This document shows positions 1 through 12,270 of a stretch of 64,000 nt of DNA, in pieces; position 1 is the first letter of the stretch, and each line of letters begins with the position of its first letter. Both the position numbers and the translations under genes were made by a program. Source of the stretch: Glandiceps talaboti (taxonomy: Eukaryota; Hemichordata; Enteropneusta; Spengelidae); assembly GCF_964340395.1 (NCBI RefSeq), contig NC_135566.1, forward strand, positions 5,936,501 to 6,000,500. Direction: 5' to 3'. The notes under the pieces were generated by a model. The model searched no databases. It was given only the letters and a program-made list of their open reading frames with translations, and had not been told where the DNA came from.

Positions 1-95
1 GTCTGTCTGTCTGTCTGTCTGTCTCTGTCTGACTGTCTGTCTGTCTGTCTGTCTGTCGGGCTCTCTGTCTGTCTGTCTGTCTGTCTGTCGGGCTC

Positions 96-134
<39 letters not shown>

Positions 135-136
135 GA
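1..136. repeat. (CTGT)n microsatellite
   Basis: Tetranucleotide array of CTGT units with a few interruptions (GACT, GGGCTCTC). It is cut by the window edge, so its full length is unknown. The same motif recurs near 24.3, 60.2, 60.9 and 63.0 kb. Confidence 0.97.
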
Positions 137-158
137 CTAAAACACACACATACTCTCG

Positions 159-793
<635 letters not shown>

Positions 794-1619
794 GTTTGAC
801 GTGCTACGTGTGTGACAATGAGTATGATAATTCGTTCTGTGAGGAAGTTACGGAGTGTCCATCGGGTCAATTTTGTCAGAATATTATTGATAAGGACTGC
901 AATGGCAATGGTTTCATCAGCAAACGGTAAGCTGACGACACTAAGCTGTGTGATATTACATTACATCAAGCAGTCGGAAAAAATAAAAGTTTTTATAATA
1001 CGTTTCTGAGTAATATGCGACATTTCGACGTGGTCAAAGGTGACTGATAATGAGATATAACATGAACTGTTTTACGAAAATATTAGTAAATCAAAAAACC
1101 ACACAATTTTCATAAATGATTTTCCAAGCATAGTTTTTTTAAATTGAAATTACGTCTCTTGTTGTAATAACATGCTCATTCGTCCACGTTCGGCGTTGTC
1201 TTTGACTTTCATGAAGTATATCATGATGTCTCAGTCAAAATTCTACGTCAAAATTCTGCTAAAGTTATTTTATAATGCAAAATAACAATGTCTTGATTCT
1301 CTGCAATCAAATCCATGAATTCACCTTTGACCTTTACAGGTGTATGGACTACGAGTCGTGTGAAGCAGCATCCAGAGAAAATCCCAAATCCTGTAATGAC
1401 ATGAATGTATTTTGGGATTTGACAGATGCCACTGATCTGTCGCTCAAAGATGACGAACAGTGCTCATTCTGTTGTACTGGCGACTATTGTAATGGACCGG
1501 CCGTACCAATCAAACCTCTTCAGATTGGAACAGGGCACGCGACAGCTCTGCCCGTTATATCTACATATACCGTTCTCGTGGGTTCTATCTTTGCCGTACT
1601 TGCTGCAAAATTTAATTAA
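794..1619 (+). CDS. Ly6/uPAR (three-finger, LU-domain) GPI-anchored protein, 3' exons
   Basis: Two exons are visible. The first is 794-926, with acceptor TCTATAG and donor GTAAGC in phase 2. The second is 1340-1619, with acceptor CTTTACAG and a TAA stop. Together they give about 136 residues starting at the mature domain: LTCYVC at the start, 13 cysteines in all, and the diagnostic CCTGDYCN near the end, which is the LU-domain signature ending in Cys-Asn. A hydrophobic tail of about 20 residues (VISTYTVLVGSIFAVLAAKF) closes the protein, as in a GPI-attachment signal. Known members are secreted or GPI-linked cell-surface proteins that bind receptors or channels; the partner here cannot be predicted. 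The signal-peptide exon was not found, so the gene is 5' partial. The domain assignment is secure; the ligand and orthology are not. Confidence 0.88.
927..1339 (+). other. intron of the Ly6/uPAR gene
   Basis: A phase-2 intron of 413 bases, GTAAGC to TTTACAG. AT-rich, with no repeat or embedded gene seen. Confidence 0.8.
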
Positions 1620-1896
1620 AAGTCTTAGCTTTGGTTACAATATATTTTACCATGACCAGTGGACAAATCAACCACAACCGTATGGTATGGAAAACGGTCA
1701 AGTCCGCCAATATTTACTGTTTTTTTCTAGACCTGTCACTACGTTATTTCCTACTAGCAGCAAATGAGCCAATAGTCGATATAGATAGAGGGGACAACAG
1801 CGGACCCTTAGTATTGACAGAGGCATCACTCCACACACAGAACTTACAAAATGGCAAAGTTACAGCAAACTTAGGATTTGAGCACAAATACTAGTA

Positions 1897-1902
1897 AATA
1901 AA
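1897..1902 (+). terminator. candidate polyadenylation signal of the Ly6/uPAR gene
   Basis: An AATAAA hexamer 278 bases after the stop codon, the first one downstream on this strand. Cleavage would follow 10-30 bases later. It is a motif match only. Confidence 0.4.
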
Positions 1903-3146
1903 GATGCACCAAGAGTTCCAAGATTCAAGGACACATGATTTGTTACAAGACTAGTTGTGTAATCCCAGAGTAGCGTTTGATTTTTTTCTTGGACACTAGT
2001 CCAGATTGTTACGTATACAGTCATGTACATATTAGGCTCAGTAAGTAAATGTTGTTTGTTTACTACATGTAGTAGCTTTCAACATTCTAATTTTGGTTGT
2101 AAAAATAACAGAAATACATTTACAGTTTTGGTTATTGTTTCTAATTTATTAGTCACTGATGACTTTAAATATATGTAATAAGCAATATAAATGATCGACT
2201 TATTAATTTTATTTTGGGGGGATCGAGTACTATTTCATATAAAGGTGAACACCACTCCCTGAAAAAAAAGACATTTTCCTATGTGTTCTGGAGAGTCATT
2301 TCATAACTTAACCTCACCTACAATTACTATCGATTTCCTTTTCAGGGTATCTTTGCTATGGGCTATTGCATCATGGGAGTCTGCAGAAATAATACATTCA
2401 TGGTTGCACAATGAATATTCATGACTCCTGAGTGTTTATTCCCTTCAGTGTAAAACATCTCTAATGAATAGTCTTTGTTTATAACACTACTGATCCGTTT
2501 TTCACCCATGACCATAAAATCTGCACTCTATGGTCAGTATATATGTATTTCCCGCCATTTCTTAATTTGTATTAAAAGTTTGTTCTTCAGAGTTTTACAC
2601 CCTGGAATGGCCTGGATCTAGGCCTCCATAGTTTTGAAAAAATTAACATCCGGTAAAATACAAAAAAATAGGGCCTACACATGTGGATTTCAATAAAAAC
2701 TAGTTGTTTTCCATACCTCATTAATATCATTAATTGCTGGGTAAAAAGGATTTTCAACCTGATTTTACACCCTTTCCCGTATTCACGGGGGGGATGAGGG
2801 TGGGGGTGGTGGCATAGGGGCGTGTAATATTTCATAGATTATTGTTTTCCAGGTCTACAGACTAAATATAACAACCTCTTGAATATATATTCCTACCTGT
2901 AAGGAGAAAAGAATATTTCTACTATTATAGAGATTGATACATTTGTAGCAGCAGGATTCGTACGATATTTTCCTAAGAAAACGGCAATCTAAGCAATAAT
3001 GCGTGCCCCTGTGGGTGGTGGTGGGAGTGTCAGTGGGGAATCACGGTAATATTATAATATTGCCAGGGTTAAGCGTTGTCACCATGCCACTGATACAGCG
3101 CCCTCAACGTACGATCATGCCACATCCAAGGTCATCATTTGCCAAG
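1903..3146. other. intergenic spacer between the Ly6/uPAR and HIRIP3-like genes
   Basis: No gene is seen. About 2230-2470 is related to 11,170-11,400: shared blocks are the ACCACTCC region, GAGTCATTTCAT and CATGGGAGTC in the same order. This suggests a diverged dispersed repeat. The promoter of the downstream gene must lie near 3,000-3,146, but no TATA box is evident. Confidence 0.5.
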
Positions 3147-4383
3147 ATGGCGACTACTGCTGAAGATGTCATGAGATCTTCCGTAGACGAAGTTTTAGAT
3201 GATACGGTGGACCTTCGGTAAGTTAACATAATGTAAGACTGTCTGATTGATTTCATACTCATGATTCGAGCACATGTATGATTCTTAGTTGTTTACTTTA
3301 CCGTCCGTAATAAGGTACAGCAAAATGGCGGGAAAGTTGAATTCAAGAAAGGAAGAAATGTCTTCCTTGTGTTATCCGTATTCTAATATCTAAACCCAAG
3401 CGGAGAAATCAGTATCACTGGATTAGCCCATGGATCTATTATTGAGATTAGCCTAAGTCCTCCATAATTTGTTATTTTTTATGTAGCATTTTTTCACAGT
3501 GGTACTGCATACTCGAAGAACTTTGCATCCCTGCACAGACCTAAATGCCACCACGACCCTTTACTACTTCCGCAATTTTCTACTCAGGGCTCTAAATTAA
3601 GTTTTTCCTTTGGTAGTCCTTATTTCAGAAATTGGTAGCCAAGGATGGTGACCAATAGTCCTGTGTTCCTGAACTGAAAACAGAGTTCCTCTAAAGTATG
3701 TGTTTATAATTAAAATACTTTCATGTCCATAAATCTTCCATCTTCATCACATGAATGAGTGGGCTACCTGTTGCAAATTATGGTAGCCCAATGACAAGAA
3801 TTGGCAGTCTGTGGACACAGGACTACTGTTAATATGACTGTTAATTTAGAGCCCTGCAATTGAACATCCAATTTCTAAAATATATATATTTGTATTATCA
3901 GGTCTATCACATTAAAGGATATAAGACATAGCTATCTGAAACATGTTGGCAAGGCGTCACTCAGCAAAGAAGAAAAACCTGTATTTAAGAAAATCGTCAA
4001 TGATATCTTTGCAGAAAAATTCAAAGTAAGTTTTACCAACAAGTCCTCATCTAAATACCTACCAATTTTGCTATAGTATCTTGATGTTTCCAGTTTTACA
4101 TTTGAATAAAAAAAGTCTCTAATTTTCTCATACAGTGGCAAAATAGATTAAGAGACTCCCAAAAGCTGTTAGTCCAAGCCTAGCCTTCATTATCCTTCTA
4201 GGTAGCTGTACTCCTGTTTCCCATAACCCGACCAACACTATATTTCTTTAGTCTGGCAAATTAACATTTTTTTAAATTGACGCCCTCTATGGTAGGATTG
4301 GAAAAAATCACATGATTGGCTTCCCAAGGAGCACATATCTGAACAGAAATTATTGTTTATTTTGGAACTTTACTAAAACAAAT

Positions 4384-4472
<89 letters not shown>

Positions 4473-4500
4473 GAGAGACAGAGAGAGAGAGACAGAGACA

Positions 4501-4552
<52 letters not shown>

Positions 4553-4594
4553 GAGAGACAGAGAGAGAGAGACAGAGAGAGAGAGACAGAGACA

Positions 4595-4661
<67 letters not shown>

Positions 4662-7600
4662 GGAGAAGGGGGAGGGGACAAAGAAAATGTATGTTTTTAA
4701 ACATATTAATTTTGATAATTGTCTTACTGCAATTAATTACAGTTACGACTTCTTGTACAGTCAGTTTGACAGGAGGTCCAGTCTTCCCGATGACCAATTT
4801 TTCTATGACTCTGCATGACAATTGTTTTCATACCTAAAATTTAATGCTTATCAGAACTTAATCTTTAAAGAACAAAAAATGAAAGTTACTTTTTCTGTTA
4901 TTGGTGTTGTATGCTTAGAAATCAGCACACAGTCCAAAATCACCAGGACATAAGAAAAACACCCCAAAGAAAAGTTCACCACTGAAAAGAAAATATCCAA
5001 CAGAAAACACAGACAGTGATGGGGAGACTGTATCCAAGAAACAGAATTTTAGAAACGGCCAACCAAAAAAGAGGAAGGGGAAAAGTGATATCGGAAGTGA
5101 TGAAGAGAACATCAGACAACCACAACGAAAGAAGAAGAAAGTTACGGAGAACAAAGAGTCATGTGAGTAACTAATAGTGGTCTGTCGTTTTATGTAAAGT
5201 AGCACAAACTGAGTTTATAAGCTGTATACTCAAGTGAAAATAATTACACATGGAACTTGGATTGACAAGTCTAGTATAATGTTTGTGGTAAATGCAGGCC
5301 TTTGTTGCTATTAAAATTATCATACAGTTAATAGAGTAGGGATTTTATTGATATTTTAGTAGAAGTATCTGAATTATGTCATCAAAGCCTTTATATTATG
5401 TACTAGAGATTTCTTGCACCGTTCGCATATACTAGTGGTATTTTCACTCGGACTGCAGTGCAATATTAAAAAACATTATTGCATACCTGCATACAAATGA
5501 TATATATAGTTTCCAGGTTACCAATTTTCAAAATCAAGGTTTTTGACTCCTATTTTCTGGCAAAGTGTCCACATTTTACTTTTAGCTTCTGGCTGAAACG
5601 TGACTTGGGACCTCTGTATGGAAATTTTGTTGCATTTGTGCTTATAATTTCAATCTGCCAGGGTACATGTACCCATTACCCAGCCAAGATCACTATATGT
5701 AGTAACACTGAGAAGTCAAGCTCTGTTTGTGTTCAAGACCACAGAAAAAAAAAGATATTTTTAGTATCATGGTAGGCCAATTTTATACCTGAGATCTAAT
5801 GTTAATCCAAGTATTGATGATACAGTAGGTGTTTATTTCTGATTGAATTTGTATCTTATCACAGGTGAAAGTCTTGAAGAAGATGAGGACAACAAACGAA
5901 AAAAAACCAGTAATATGGAAGACTTGAATAGAGAGACACCAGTTAAGAGAGTAAGAAAGAAGAAACTAGTTGTTATGTCTTCTGATGATGAGACTAATGA
6001 TGTCGTGAATGATGATAATGATGATGATCAGTGTGGAGTAGAAGACAAAGAAACAAAAGCTGAGGGGTCTAGTGATAACAATGCTGATCAAGTTGAGGAG
6101 TCTGACAATAATGATGAAGCTGAGAAGTCTGAAGATGATAAGGATGAGGAAATGAAGAATGAAGTGTCAGATAATGATATGGCTCAACAATCTGATCATG
6201 GGGACTCAAGGTGTAGAAAGGAAAAGGTTAGAAAGCTTAAAAGTCATAAAAAGATGGACTCTGATAATGACAATAGTGACCAGTCTAGGGAGTCAAGTGA
6301 TGAATATAATGACAAACTTGGGGAGTCTGACAATGACAAGAATGATCAACCTATGGAATCTGAAGATGATAATAGTGGCCAACCTAAGGAGTCTGGAGAT
6401 GATAACAGTGACCAACGTAAAGAATCTAGCGATGAAGCACATGGAGAATTGTCTGATGATGGAAGTATTGATGAAGAAAATGGCAGTGACATTGAGGAAC
6501 ATCAAACCAAAGCAAAGACTAGCATAAATTCTGATAATAGTTCTGATGAACATGACGTGCTGCAAAAGAAAAGAAAATCAAAGAAAGGGGAAGATGGTAA
6601 GATTTCAAGACGTTTTGATCATAGTAGTGATGAAGATCTCTTACCTAAGAAGGAAAAAAGAAGAGGCTTTGATCAAAAGCAAGATAAGAAAACAAAGACT
6701 GCTGTAACAAAGACAAGTAAGAACAAAAAGGTAGTCAATAAGAAACCAGAGCATTCCACTTCATTTGATAGTAGTTCAGAGGAAGAGATTCTACCAAAAA
6801 AGAAATCATCAGCCAAGGATAGGAGAAGTGAGAAAAACAGGAAGGACTGTGCTAGTAGCTCTGATGAAGTTTTTGAACGTAAAGACGTAAAGAAAAAGCA
6901 ACAAATTAGAACACAGAAATCAAAGAAGTCGAAAAGCAAAAATGCGAGTGATTTAGACAGTAGTTCAGATGAAGAACTGATACCCAGGAAGGGTATAAAG
7001 GGAAAAGAGCTAAAGAGAAAGAAATCAATAAAACAAAATAGTAGCTCAGATGGCGGCAGTTCAGATGAAGAGGAACAAGACACAGGAAAGTTGAAAAAGT
7101 CCTTGAACAGGAATATTTCTGAGAGTAGTTCTGATGAAGAACTCAAACCAAGGAATAAGAAAAAGGGTAGTGAGATATCACATGCACGGAAGAAGTCTGT
7201 GAATAAGAGTGATAGCTCAGATGAAAGTAGTTCTGATGAAGAGCTCAAACCAAGGAATAAGAAAAAGGGTAGTGAGATATCACATGCACGGAAGAAGTCT
7301 GTGAAAAAGAGTGATAGCTCAGATGAAAGTAGTTCTGATGAAGAACTAGTACCAAAGAATAAGAAAAAAGGTAGTGAGATATCACATGCACGGAAGAAGT
7401 CTATGAATAAGAGTGATAGCTCAGATGAAGAACCCGTACCAAGGAATAAAAAAAAGGGTAGTGAAATATCCCGGAAGAAGTCTGTGAAAAAGAATGAGAA
7501 CTCAGCTGAGAGTAGCTCAGATGAAGAACTCGTACCAAAGAATAAGAAAAAGGGTAGAGAAATATCACGGAAGAAGTCTGTGAAAAAGAGTGATAGCTCA

Positions 7601-9954
7601 GATGTTAGTAGCTCAGATGAAGTAGCACGAGACAAACTGAGTGAGAGGGATTCTGACAGTAGTTCAGATGAGGAACTCATTCCTGAGAAGAGGAAGAAGC
7701 ATAGTAGTGGAACAAAGACACAGAAAACAAAGGTGAGAATGTTTCTAACAATCCAGCTAGTTATTTAAGTATTGACAAAATGTTGTTTAAACTTACACTA
7801 GCTGTGCTGGAGTATTATTTTTTCCATCAGACAATCAACAGTTATTTACTGAGATTGTTAAATACTTAGACGTTGTACTTGTAAATTAGAGGTCGGCTTT
7901 ATCTTTGAGTAGAATAGTAATAAGTTTCAATCATGAATCATTGGGGCGCTGATTTTTGGGTGTGGACCATATTGCGTTGGTTATCATAGATTTGGTAGGT
8001 AGAACCATACTTACTTTAAATAAAATAGCAAACTCAGTATGAAGTGAATGACCACTTTGCCACAGTGACATGCTATAATACCCAACTGTACAAAAAAAAT
8101 TGGGCAGGTAGAAATTGTGGTTGGGTATGTAATTTTCAAAGTTACCTGCCCAATGTGGCAGGTGGGTAAAAAAAATTATTTCGAGGCCTGCTGTTTTGTA
8201 GAAACCAGAGAGGAAGAAATCTGGAGAGAGGAAGACAACTGAAGAAGACAGCAAGAGACTAAAAGAGCTAAAGAAGTTCATTATTGCATGTGGAATGCGT
8301 AAAATCTATACCAAACTGTTTGAGGATTGTCATACCATGATGGAGAAAGAACAGTGTTTGTTAGGTGTACTGAGAGATGCTGGAATCAGAGGTAATGTCC
8401 TAAGTTACAGTCAAACTTGAAATACAGTGCCATTTCACTTTTATGGAATTATGTATATGAGTAAGCTTATATGACTTCAGGATTGTACTTTTCATTTGTA
8501 GCTTTGAACCTTCACTATGCTAGCCTAGAATCCAGTCCTATGTGCATTTTGCTGTTAATTTTCCCCTGCCACGCCTGGCATTTTACTGTAATGGTTGTAT
8601 ATTCAAAGCTAAAATTACGTTACAATTTCTTGCAGCGATGTTGAATATGGTAATCATGTTTACATTGTACAGCTCAACCCTCATGGTTGGTCCTAATTGT
8701 GTGGTGATACTATTGTTGTCTCACAACAGTAAGATTTAATAACCCATGAAGAATTTACACCAGTTTTCTGGCCAAAGCTTCATTAAAGCAGTGTGAAATG
8801 TCAGGCATGGTAGGGGGAAAACGAAGGCAGACTCCCACATAACACGATGCCGGGCTATCACTGTGTTGATGTCAAATATATCTGCTGGTGCAAATACAAA
8901 TAACATTAATATAATATTCACATCACTTGGGGCCTTGGACGTATACATCATCTGACTCGATGTGTAGATTTAAAATCCTGTGACACTTAATTGTAGTGAG
9001 TAAAATATTGCATTCAATGGTTCTCACAAAACAGGTCAACCTACCATTGGTAAGTGTAAAGGACTGAAACAAAGAAAAGAGGAATTGGCCGAGTTGGAAG
9101 CACTTGACACTGATAACATCATCCAAACACCAGAAAGAGGTTAGTCAATATGCTTCTAATCAAATTAGAGGCATCAATTACTGTCGAGAGTCAAAATGAT
9201 AAAAACAGAGTTTCCTTGTTAGTCACTTTATAGTAACGAATTGGCAAACATCAACATTTTGTGTGTCAGAAAAAAATATTTTGCATCAGTGGCATAGTGG
9301 CACACTGGGTCAGATATAGTAAAAAAAAAAATGTACTGTATTGCATTGTACTGTACTGCACTGTACTGCATTTCACTGCATTGCACTGCACTGTACTGCA
9401 CTGTACTGCATTGCACTGCACTGTACTGTACTGTACTGTATTGCATTGTACTGTACTGTACTGTACTGCACTGCACTGCACTGTACTGCATTTCACTGCA
9501 CTGTACTGTATTGCACCTTACTGTACTGCATTTCACTGCACTGTACTGCGTTTCACTGCATTGCACTGTACTGTACTGTACTGTACTGCATTTCACTGCA
9601 CTGTACTGTACTGCACTGCATTGCACTGCACTGCATTGTACTGTACTGCACTGCACTGCACTGTACTGTACTGCACTGCACTGCATTGTACTGCACTGCA
9701 CTGTACTACTGATAATGACATGCTGTACTTGGTCTTGGTTTCCTGTAGGTAGAGCTAGACGACGAGTACTCAGTCTGTACCAAACAGACAGACCAACAAC
9801 TCCAATCCAGAAAAAGTCCCGAAAGAGAATAGTAAGACCATCTAGCAGTGAAGATGATAGTAGGGAAGAAGATGAGGAGGAGGAAGATGAAAGAGACAAA
9901 GATCCATTTGCCAACTTGAAGGGAATTATTTCTGATGATTCCGACAGTGACTAG
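3147..9954 (+). CDS. HIRIP3: HIRIP3-like histone chaperone (HIRA-interacting protein 3 homologue)
   Basis: Seven exons: 3147-3217, 3902-4025, 4919-5162, 5865-7732, 8202-8391, 9035-9139 and 9749-9954. All splice phases match and total 2808 nt, 935 aa plus stop. The N-terminal block (about residues 24-65, containing LKDIRHSYLKHVGKASLSKEEK) matches the conserved start of HIRIP3. The C-terminal block (exons 5-6, LKELKKFIIACGMRKIYTKL then GLKQRKEELAELEALD) matches its conserved C-terminal domain. The centre is a long, probably disordered chain of Ser/Asp/Glu clusters (SSSDEE, CK2-type sites) alternating with Lys runs. Family knowledge: HIRIP3 binds HIRA and core histones and acts in the nucleus. 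Vertebrate HIRIP3 is shorter, about 550 aa; the extra length here is the low-complexity centre. ATG 3147 has a good Kozak context (AAGATGG); in-frame ATGs at 3084 and 3117 could add up to 21 residues. The protein ends in an acidic GIISDDSDSD tail. Confidence 0.9.
3585..3856. mobile_element. MITE with 16 bp perfect terminal inverted repeats, in HIRIP3 intron 1
   Basis: Starts CAGGGCTCTAAATTAA (3585-3600) and ends with its exact reverse complement (3841-3856). Sub-terminal blocks also pair, including TAGTCCTGTGT with its complement. CAGGG termini are usual for hAT-type non-autonomous elements, but I could not see a clean 8 bp target duplication. It has no coding capacity. Confidence 0.75.
4387..4663. 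repeat. (GA)n microsatellite with GACA interruptions, HIRIP3 intron 2
   Basis: About 275 bases of GA with periodic GACA variants inside the intron 4026-4918. Open frames across it are only low-complexity Arg-Glu or Ser-Leu strings. Confidence 0.97.
5190..5290. repeat. dispersed repeat shared with 45,530-45,640
   Basis: Lies in HIRIP3 intron 3 (5163-5864). Shares ATGTAAAGT, GCACAA, CTGAGTTT, GTGAAAAT and CTAGTAT blocks in the same order with a sequence near 45.5 kb. It is diverged and the ends are unclear. The rest of this intron shows nothing recognisable. Confidence 0.5.
7116..7640 (+). repeat. coding tandem repeat in HIRIP3-like exon 4
   Basis: Five to six units of about 34 codons (102 bases) in frame. 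Each is SSSDEE + (L/P)xPxNKKKG + SEIS(HA)RKKS + xKSDSSD. The first three units are nearly identical at DNA level; later ones lose the His-Ala pair or a few residues, and the series decays after about 7640. This points to recent unequal exchange inside an exon. Each unit alternates an acidic CK2-like cluster with a basic one. Confidence 0.93.
8080..8200. repeat. short inverted repeat at the end of HIRIP3 intron 4
   Basis: TGGGCAGGTA (about 8101) and TACCTGCCCA (about 8144) form a stem, followed by an A-rich run and CGAGGCCTG just before the exon 5 acceptor. It resembles one end of a small foldback element. The remaining intron 4 sequence (7733-8079) has no recognised feature. Confidence 0.5.
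9331..9711. repeat. 5 bp satellite (YAYTG)n in HIRIP3 intron 6
   Basis: About 75 units of a pentamer varying between TACTG, CACTG, CATTG and TATTG, with a few CATTT/CACTG blocks. Because 5 is not a multiple of 3 and no unit combination makes a stop on either strand, several frames stay open. One frame reaches exon 7 by chance. Confidence 0.95.
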
Positions 9955-10247
9955 ACTAGTAGACATAGTTGCTAGAATGTGTACTGAAGTAACTCTGGAT
10001 AAAATCTTGTAAATATTTATATTATATTGGGTATTATACAAGTTGTAACACGTATGTAAAGCGTTTAAATGATTTGCCACACTTGTCTAGGTAGCAGCCA
10101 TATCAAGTATAAAAGTATACTGTTTCAATTGCTTTGATCATAAACCCAGTATATGGTGTCTCTCAATGTAATTAATCTTTAACAGTGTCTAAGGACTTCT
10201 ACTTCTATACTGTGTAAACATCCAAAAATGATTATTATCACACTGAC
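9955..10247. other. 3' UTR and downstream flank of the HIRIP3-like gene
   Basis: No close AATAAA follows the stop at 9954. The first strong candidates are ATTAAA at 10,580-10,585 and AATAAA at 10,773-10,778, so the 3' end is uncertain. 10,085-10,150 matches the left part of a dispersed element seen compactly at 34,412-34,554. Confidence 0.45.
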
Positions 10248-10670
10248 CATAGACCCTCCACCAACTGACTATGCACTAACGTAATGCTGAAAGCATCCTT
10301 TAGATCTCACGCTGGCAGCATCCTTTAGATCTCACCTGTGTTTAGGTGAGCATGATCTATGAGATTGGTGATATCAATGCACAATGATTGATGATAGCAG
10401 TGCAAATCAAGTAAATAGTCAATGACTAGAGTGTAAACATAGATGCCATAAAACTTTGTTGAGATCTCTAAATATGATCATAGTTGTGACAGCTGTCATT
10501 CACTGTAATCAGTAATTTGTAAGCAGAAAACACTGTTTACAAATTGAGGAGGTTAGAAAGACTACACACTAGGCTTCTAATTAAAGCTATTGAAACTTGA
10601 TATGAATGCTGAAAATGAGTGTAACACATAGAGAAAGTGCTTGACTTCAGTGTTAAGGGTTGTATGCTAG
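10085..10670. mobile_element. interrupted copy of a foldback repeat (compact copy at 34,412-34,554)
   Basis: Left part near 10,095-10,150 (CCATATCAAGTATAAAAGTA) and right part near 10,575-10,670 (AACTTGATATGAATGCTG, then CTTCAGTGTTA) each match the compact copy. About 400 bases intervene here that are absent there. Confidence 0.5.
10248..10273. mobile_element. 26 bp CATAG...CTATG palindromic element, 7 bp flanking repeat (6/7)
   Basis: Begins CATAGACCCTCCACC and ends ACTATG. The 7 bases before it are CACTGAC and the 7 after are CACTAAC. See the finding on this family. Confidence 0.65.
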
Positions 10671-11160
10671 CACCAAGATTACTCCTCACTCACACTCGTG
10701 CATGTATGTCGTCACCTAGTCATAATCTCAGGGTATACCATCCCCAGAATGTTTGACTTAGTTTATTACAGAAATAAAAGTATGGTACTAAGTATGGAAC
10801 TAGTATGGATAAATGGAAGGAGTACCATGTTAAAAAAACAAAAAGTCGAACTATACAAGTCGAACTATATAAATATTCATAGTATTTTCAGATTTGAGTT
10901 TTTATACTTCTTTGACTAGTGTTTATAGATAGTCATATTTGAAAGAATCACTTGATTAAAAAAAGTAAAAATAAATGAAGTGATAATAGATGTATACTGA
11001 ATAAAAAACGGGACAATTATTGTTATGGTGTGGACATCTCTATTCTAGTAAACCTCAGAAATGAAAATCTGTTATCCTGTGCTGTTACTTTGTTGAAGAA
11101 AATTGCAACTCGTTCTTAGCTTAAATCAAGAACAGGAATGAGGAGAGTTCATGAACACTG

Positions 11161-11400
11161 TTTAACTATAGCTGAGGGGAATACCACTCCAGGAAATAAA
11201 CTAAGGATTCTAAAGAGTCATTTCATGATTTGACATCATTTACAACATGCATTAATAGCCAAGAAAAACAGTGTTCAATATGTACCTCATCTATTGTAAA
11301 ACTTCAGATGTTGCTGTTGACCCTAGTGCCTCATGGGAGTCAACAAACATAGCTGATTAGCATCTCAATGGCTGTACTATGTGATGGCAACATGGAAAAT
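11161..11400. repeat. diverged dispersed repeat related to 2230-2470
   Basis: Shares three blocks in order (ACCACTCC, GAGTCATTTCAT, CATGGGAGTC) with the spacer upstream of the HIRIP3-like gene. 11,400-12,020 shows no further feature. Confidence 0.45.
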
Positions 11401-12027
11401 AATCAGTTGTTACTATGACACAGGTGGCTATTTGTTATTATACCCTTTATCTGTCATAATGTTGACACATTGTTTGACATGTACGGGATTAGCAGTCCTC
11501 TACTGGAGCTAATATTAAAGTTTGGGTAGCGGGTTATGAAGTCTTATCAGTATTGGATAGTGTAAGACAAAGGGGGATTTAGAAGGTGTGAATTGGGTTG
11601 ACCTTTGTAGTTCAAGTAAAACCAGTCCAGCAAAGTCAGAAACCATATGCCTGCACATGGAAGTATAAGGGAAGCCTCCATGGACTCAAGAATAAAATGC
11701 AAGAGTATGGCCCGGACCAAAATAGTTTGCCAAAATTACGAGGAGAACTTAATTACGGAGAAAAATAGTTGTGGCGAGTAGTATTAAAAATAAATCATAC
11801 TACTGTACCATGAATGGAGTAGTGACTTGTGAATGTTGTATGGCTTATTTGTTTCGCCGTGAACACTACATGCTGTGTGTGTCCCCATCCGAATGTCTAC
11901 ACTTTTATCTAAGTATTATCATCACCTAGCCTGGCAAGGGGTGAGACAGTGTTACTTTATCTTAATCTAGTCTAGCAAGGGTGTGATGAACTAATCCTGC
12001 TATCCTGTGAACTTGTCGGGCATAAGT

Positions 12028-12100
12028 ACAATAGACACCGGTGGAAATATAAACAACGCGGCTCCGCCTTGTTGTTTATCTTTCCACCGGTGTCTATTGT
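12028..12100. mobile_element. 73 bp foldback with ACAATAGACACCGGTGG arms
   Basis: The arms, 12,028 onward and back from 12,100, pair over nearly their full length around a GC-rich loop (CGGCTCCGCC). The tips (CAATAGACACC) resemble the CATAGACCC palindromes. Flanks ATAAGTA and ATATGTA agree at 6 of 7 positions, but with an uncertain boundary. A lone right arm of the short family (GGTGGAGGGTCTATG) follows at about 12,113. Confidence 0.6.
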
Positions 12101-12151
12101 ATATGTACAAATGGTGGAGGGTCTATGTGAAGACTAATGGTACACTCTAAC

Positions 12152-12181
12152 CATAGACAGTGGAGGCATCTATTGTCTATG
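12152..12181. mobile_element. 30 bp CATAGAC...GTCTATG palindromic element with perfect 7 bp duplication
   Basis: CATAGACAGTGG is followed by a short loop and ends TTGTCTATG. It is flanked on both sides by CTCTAAC (12,145-12,151 and 12,182-12,188). Confidence 0.75.
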
Positions 12182-12270
12182 CTCTAACTTTGTTTATATG
12201 GCATAGACAATGACTTCCTTGTCTGTGATCGGGGTACAAATACATGCCTCATTCTCAACCCAACAGTCTG

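Noticed and set aside
4312-4837. Arg-Glu and Ser-Leu open frames across the GA array
   Set aside because: Pure dinucleotide repeat with no stop in any frame; it lies in a HIRIP3-like intron.
6673-7680. 335-codon minus-strand frame rich in Ser, Leu and Phe
   Set aside because: Mirror of the low-complexity coding exon on the + strand, which has splice support and family matches.
9228-9954. Cys/Thr/Leu/His-rich open frames on both strands, one joining the last HIRIP3-like exon
   Set aside because: Product of the stop-free pentamer satellite. Exon 7 has a good acceptor at 9748 and the correct phase with exon 6; intron 6 has stops before the satellite.
10248-12129. One 1.9 kb transposon bounded by CATAGACCCTCCACC ends
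   Set aside because: The left end has its own right arm and matching 7 bp flanks at 10,248-10,273, the interior has no ORF, and the outer flanks do not match.
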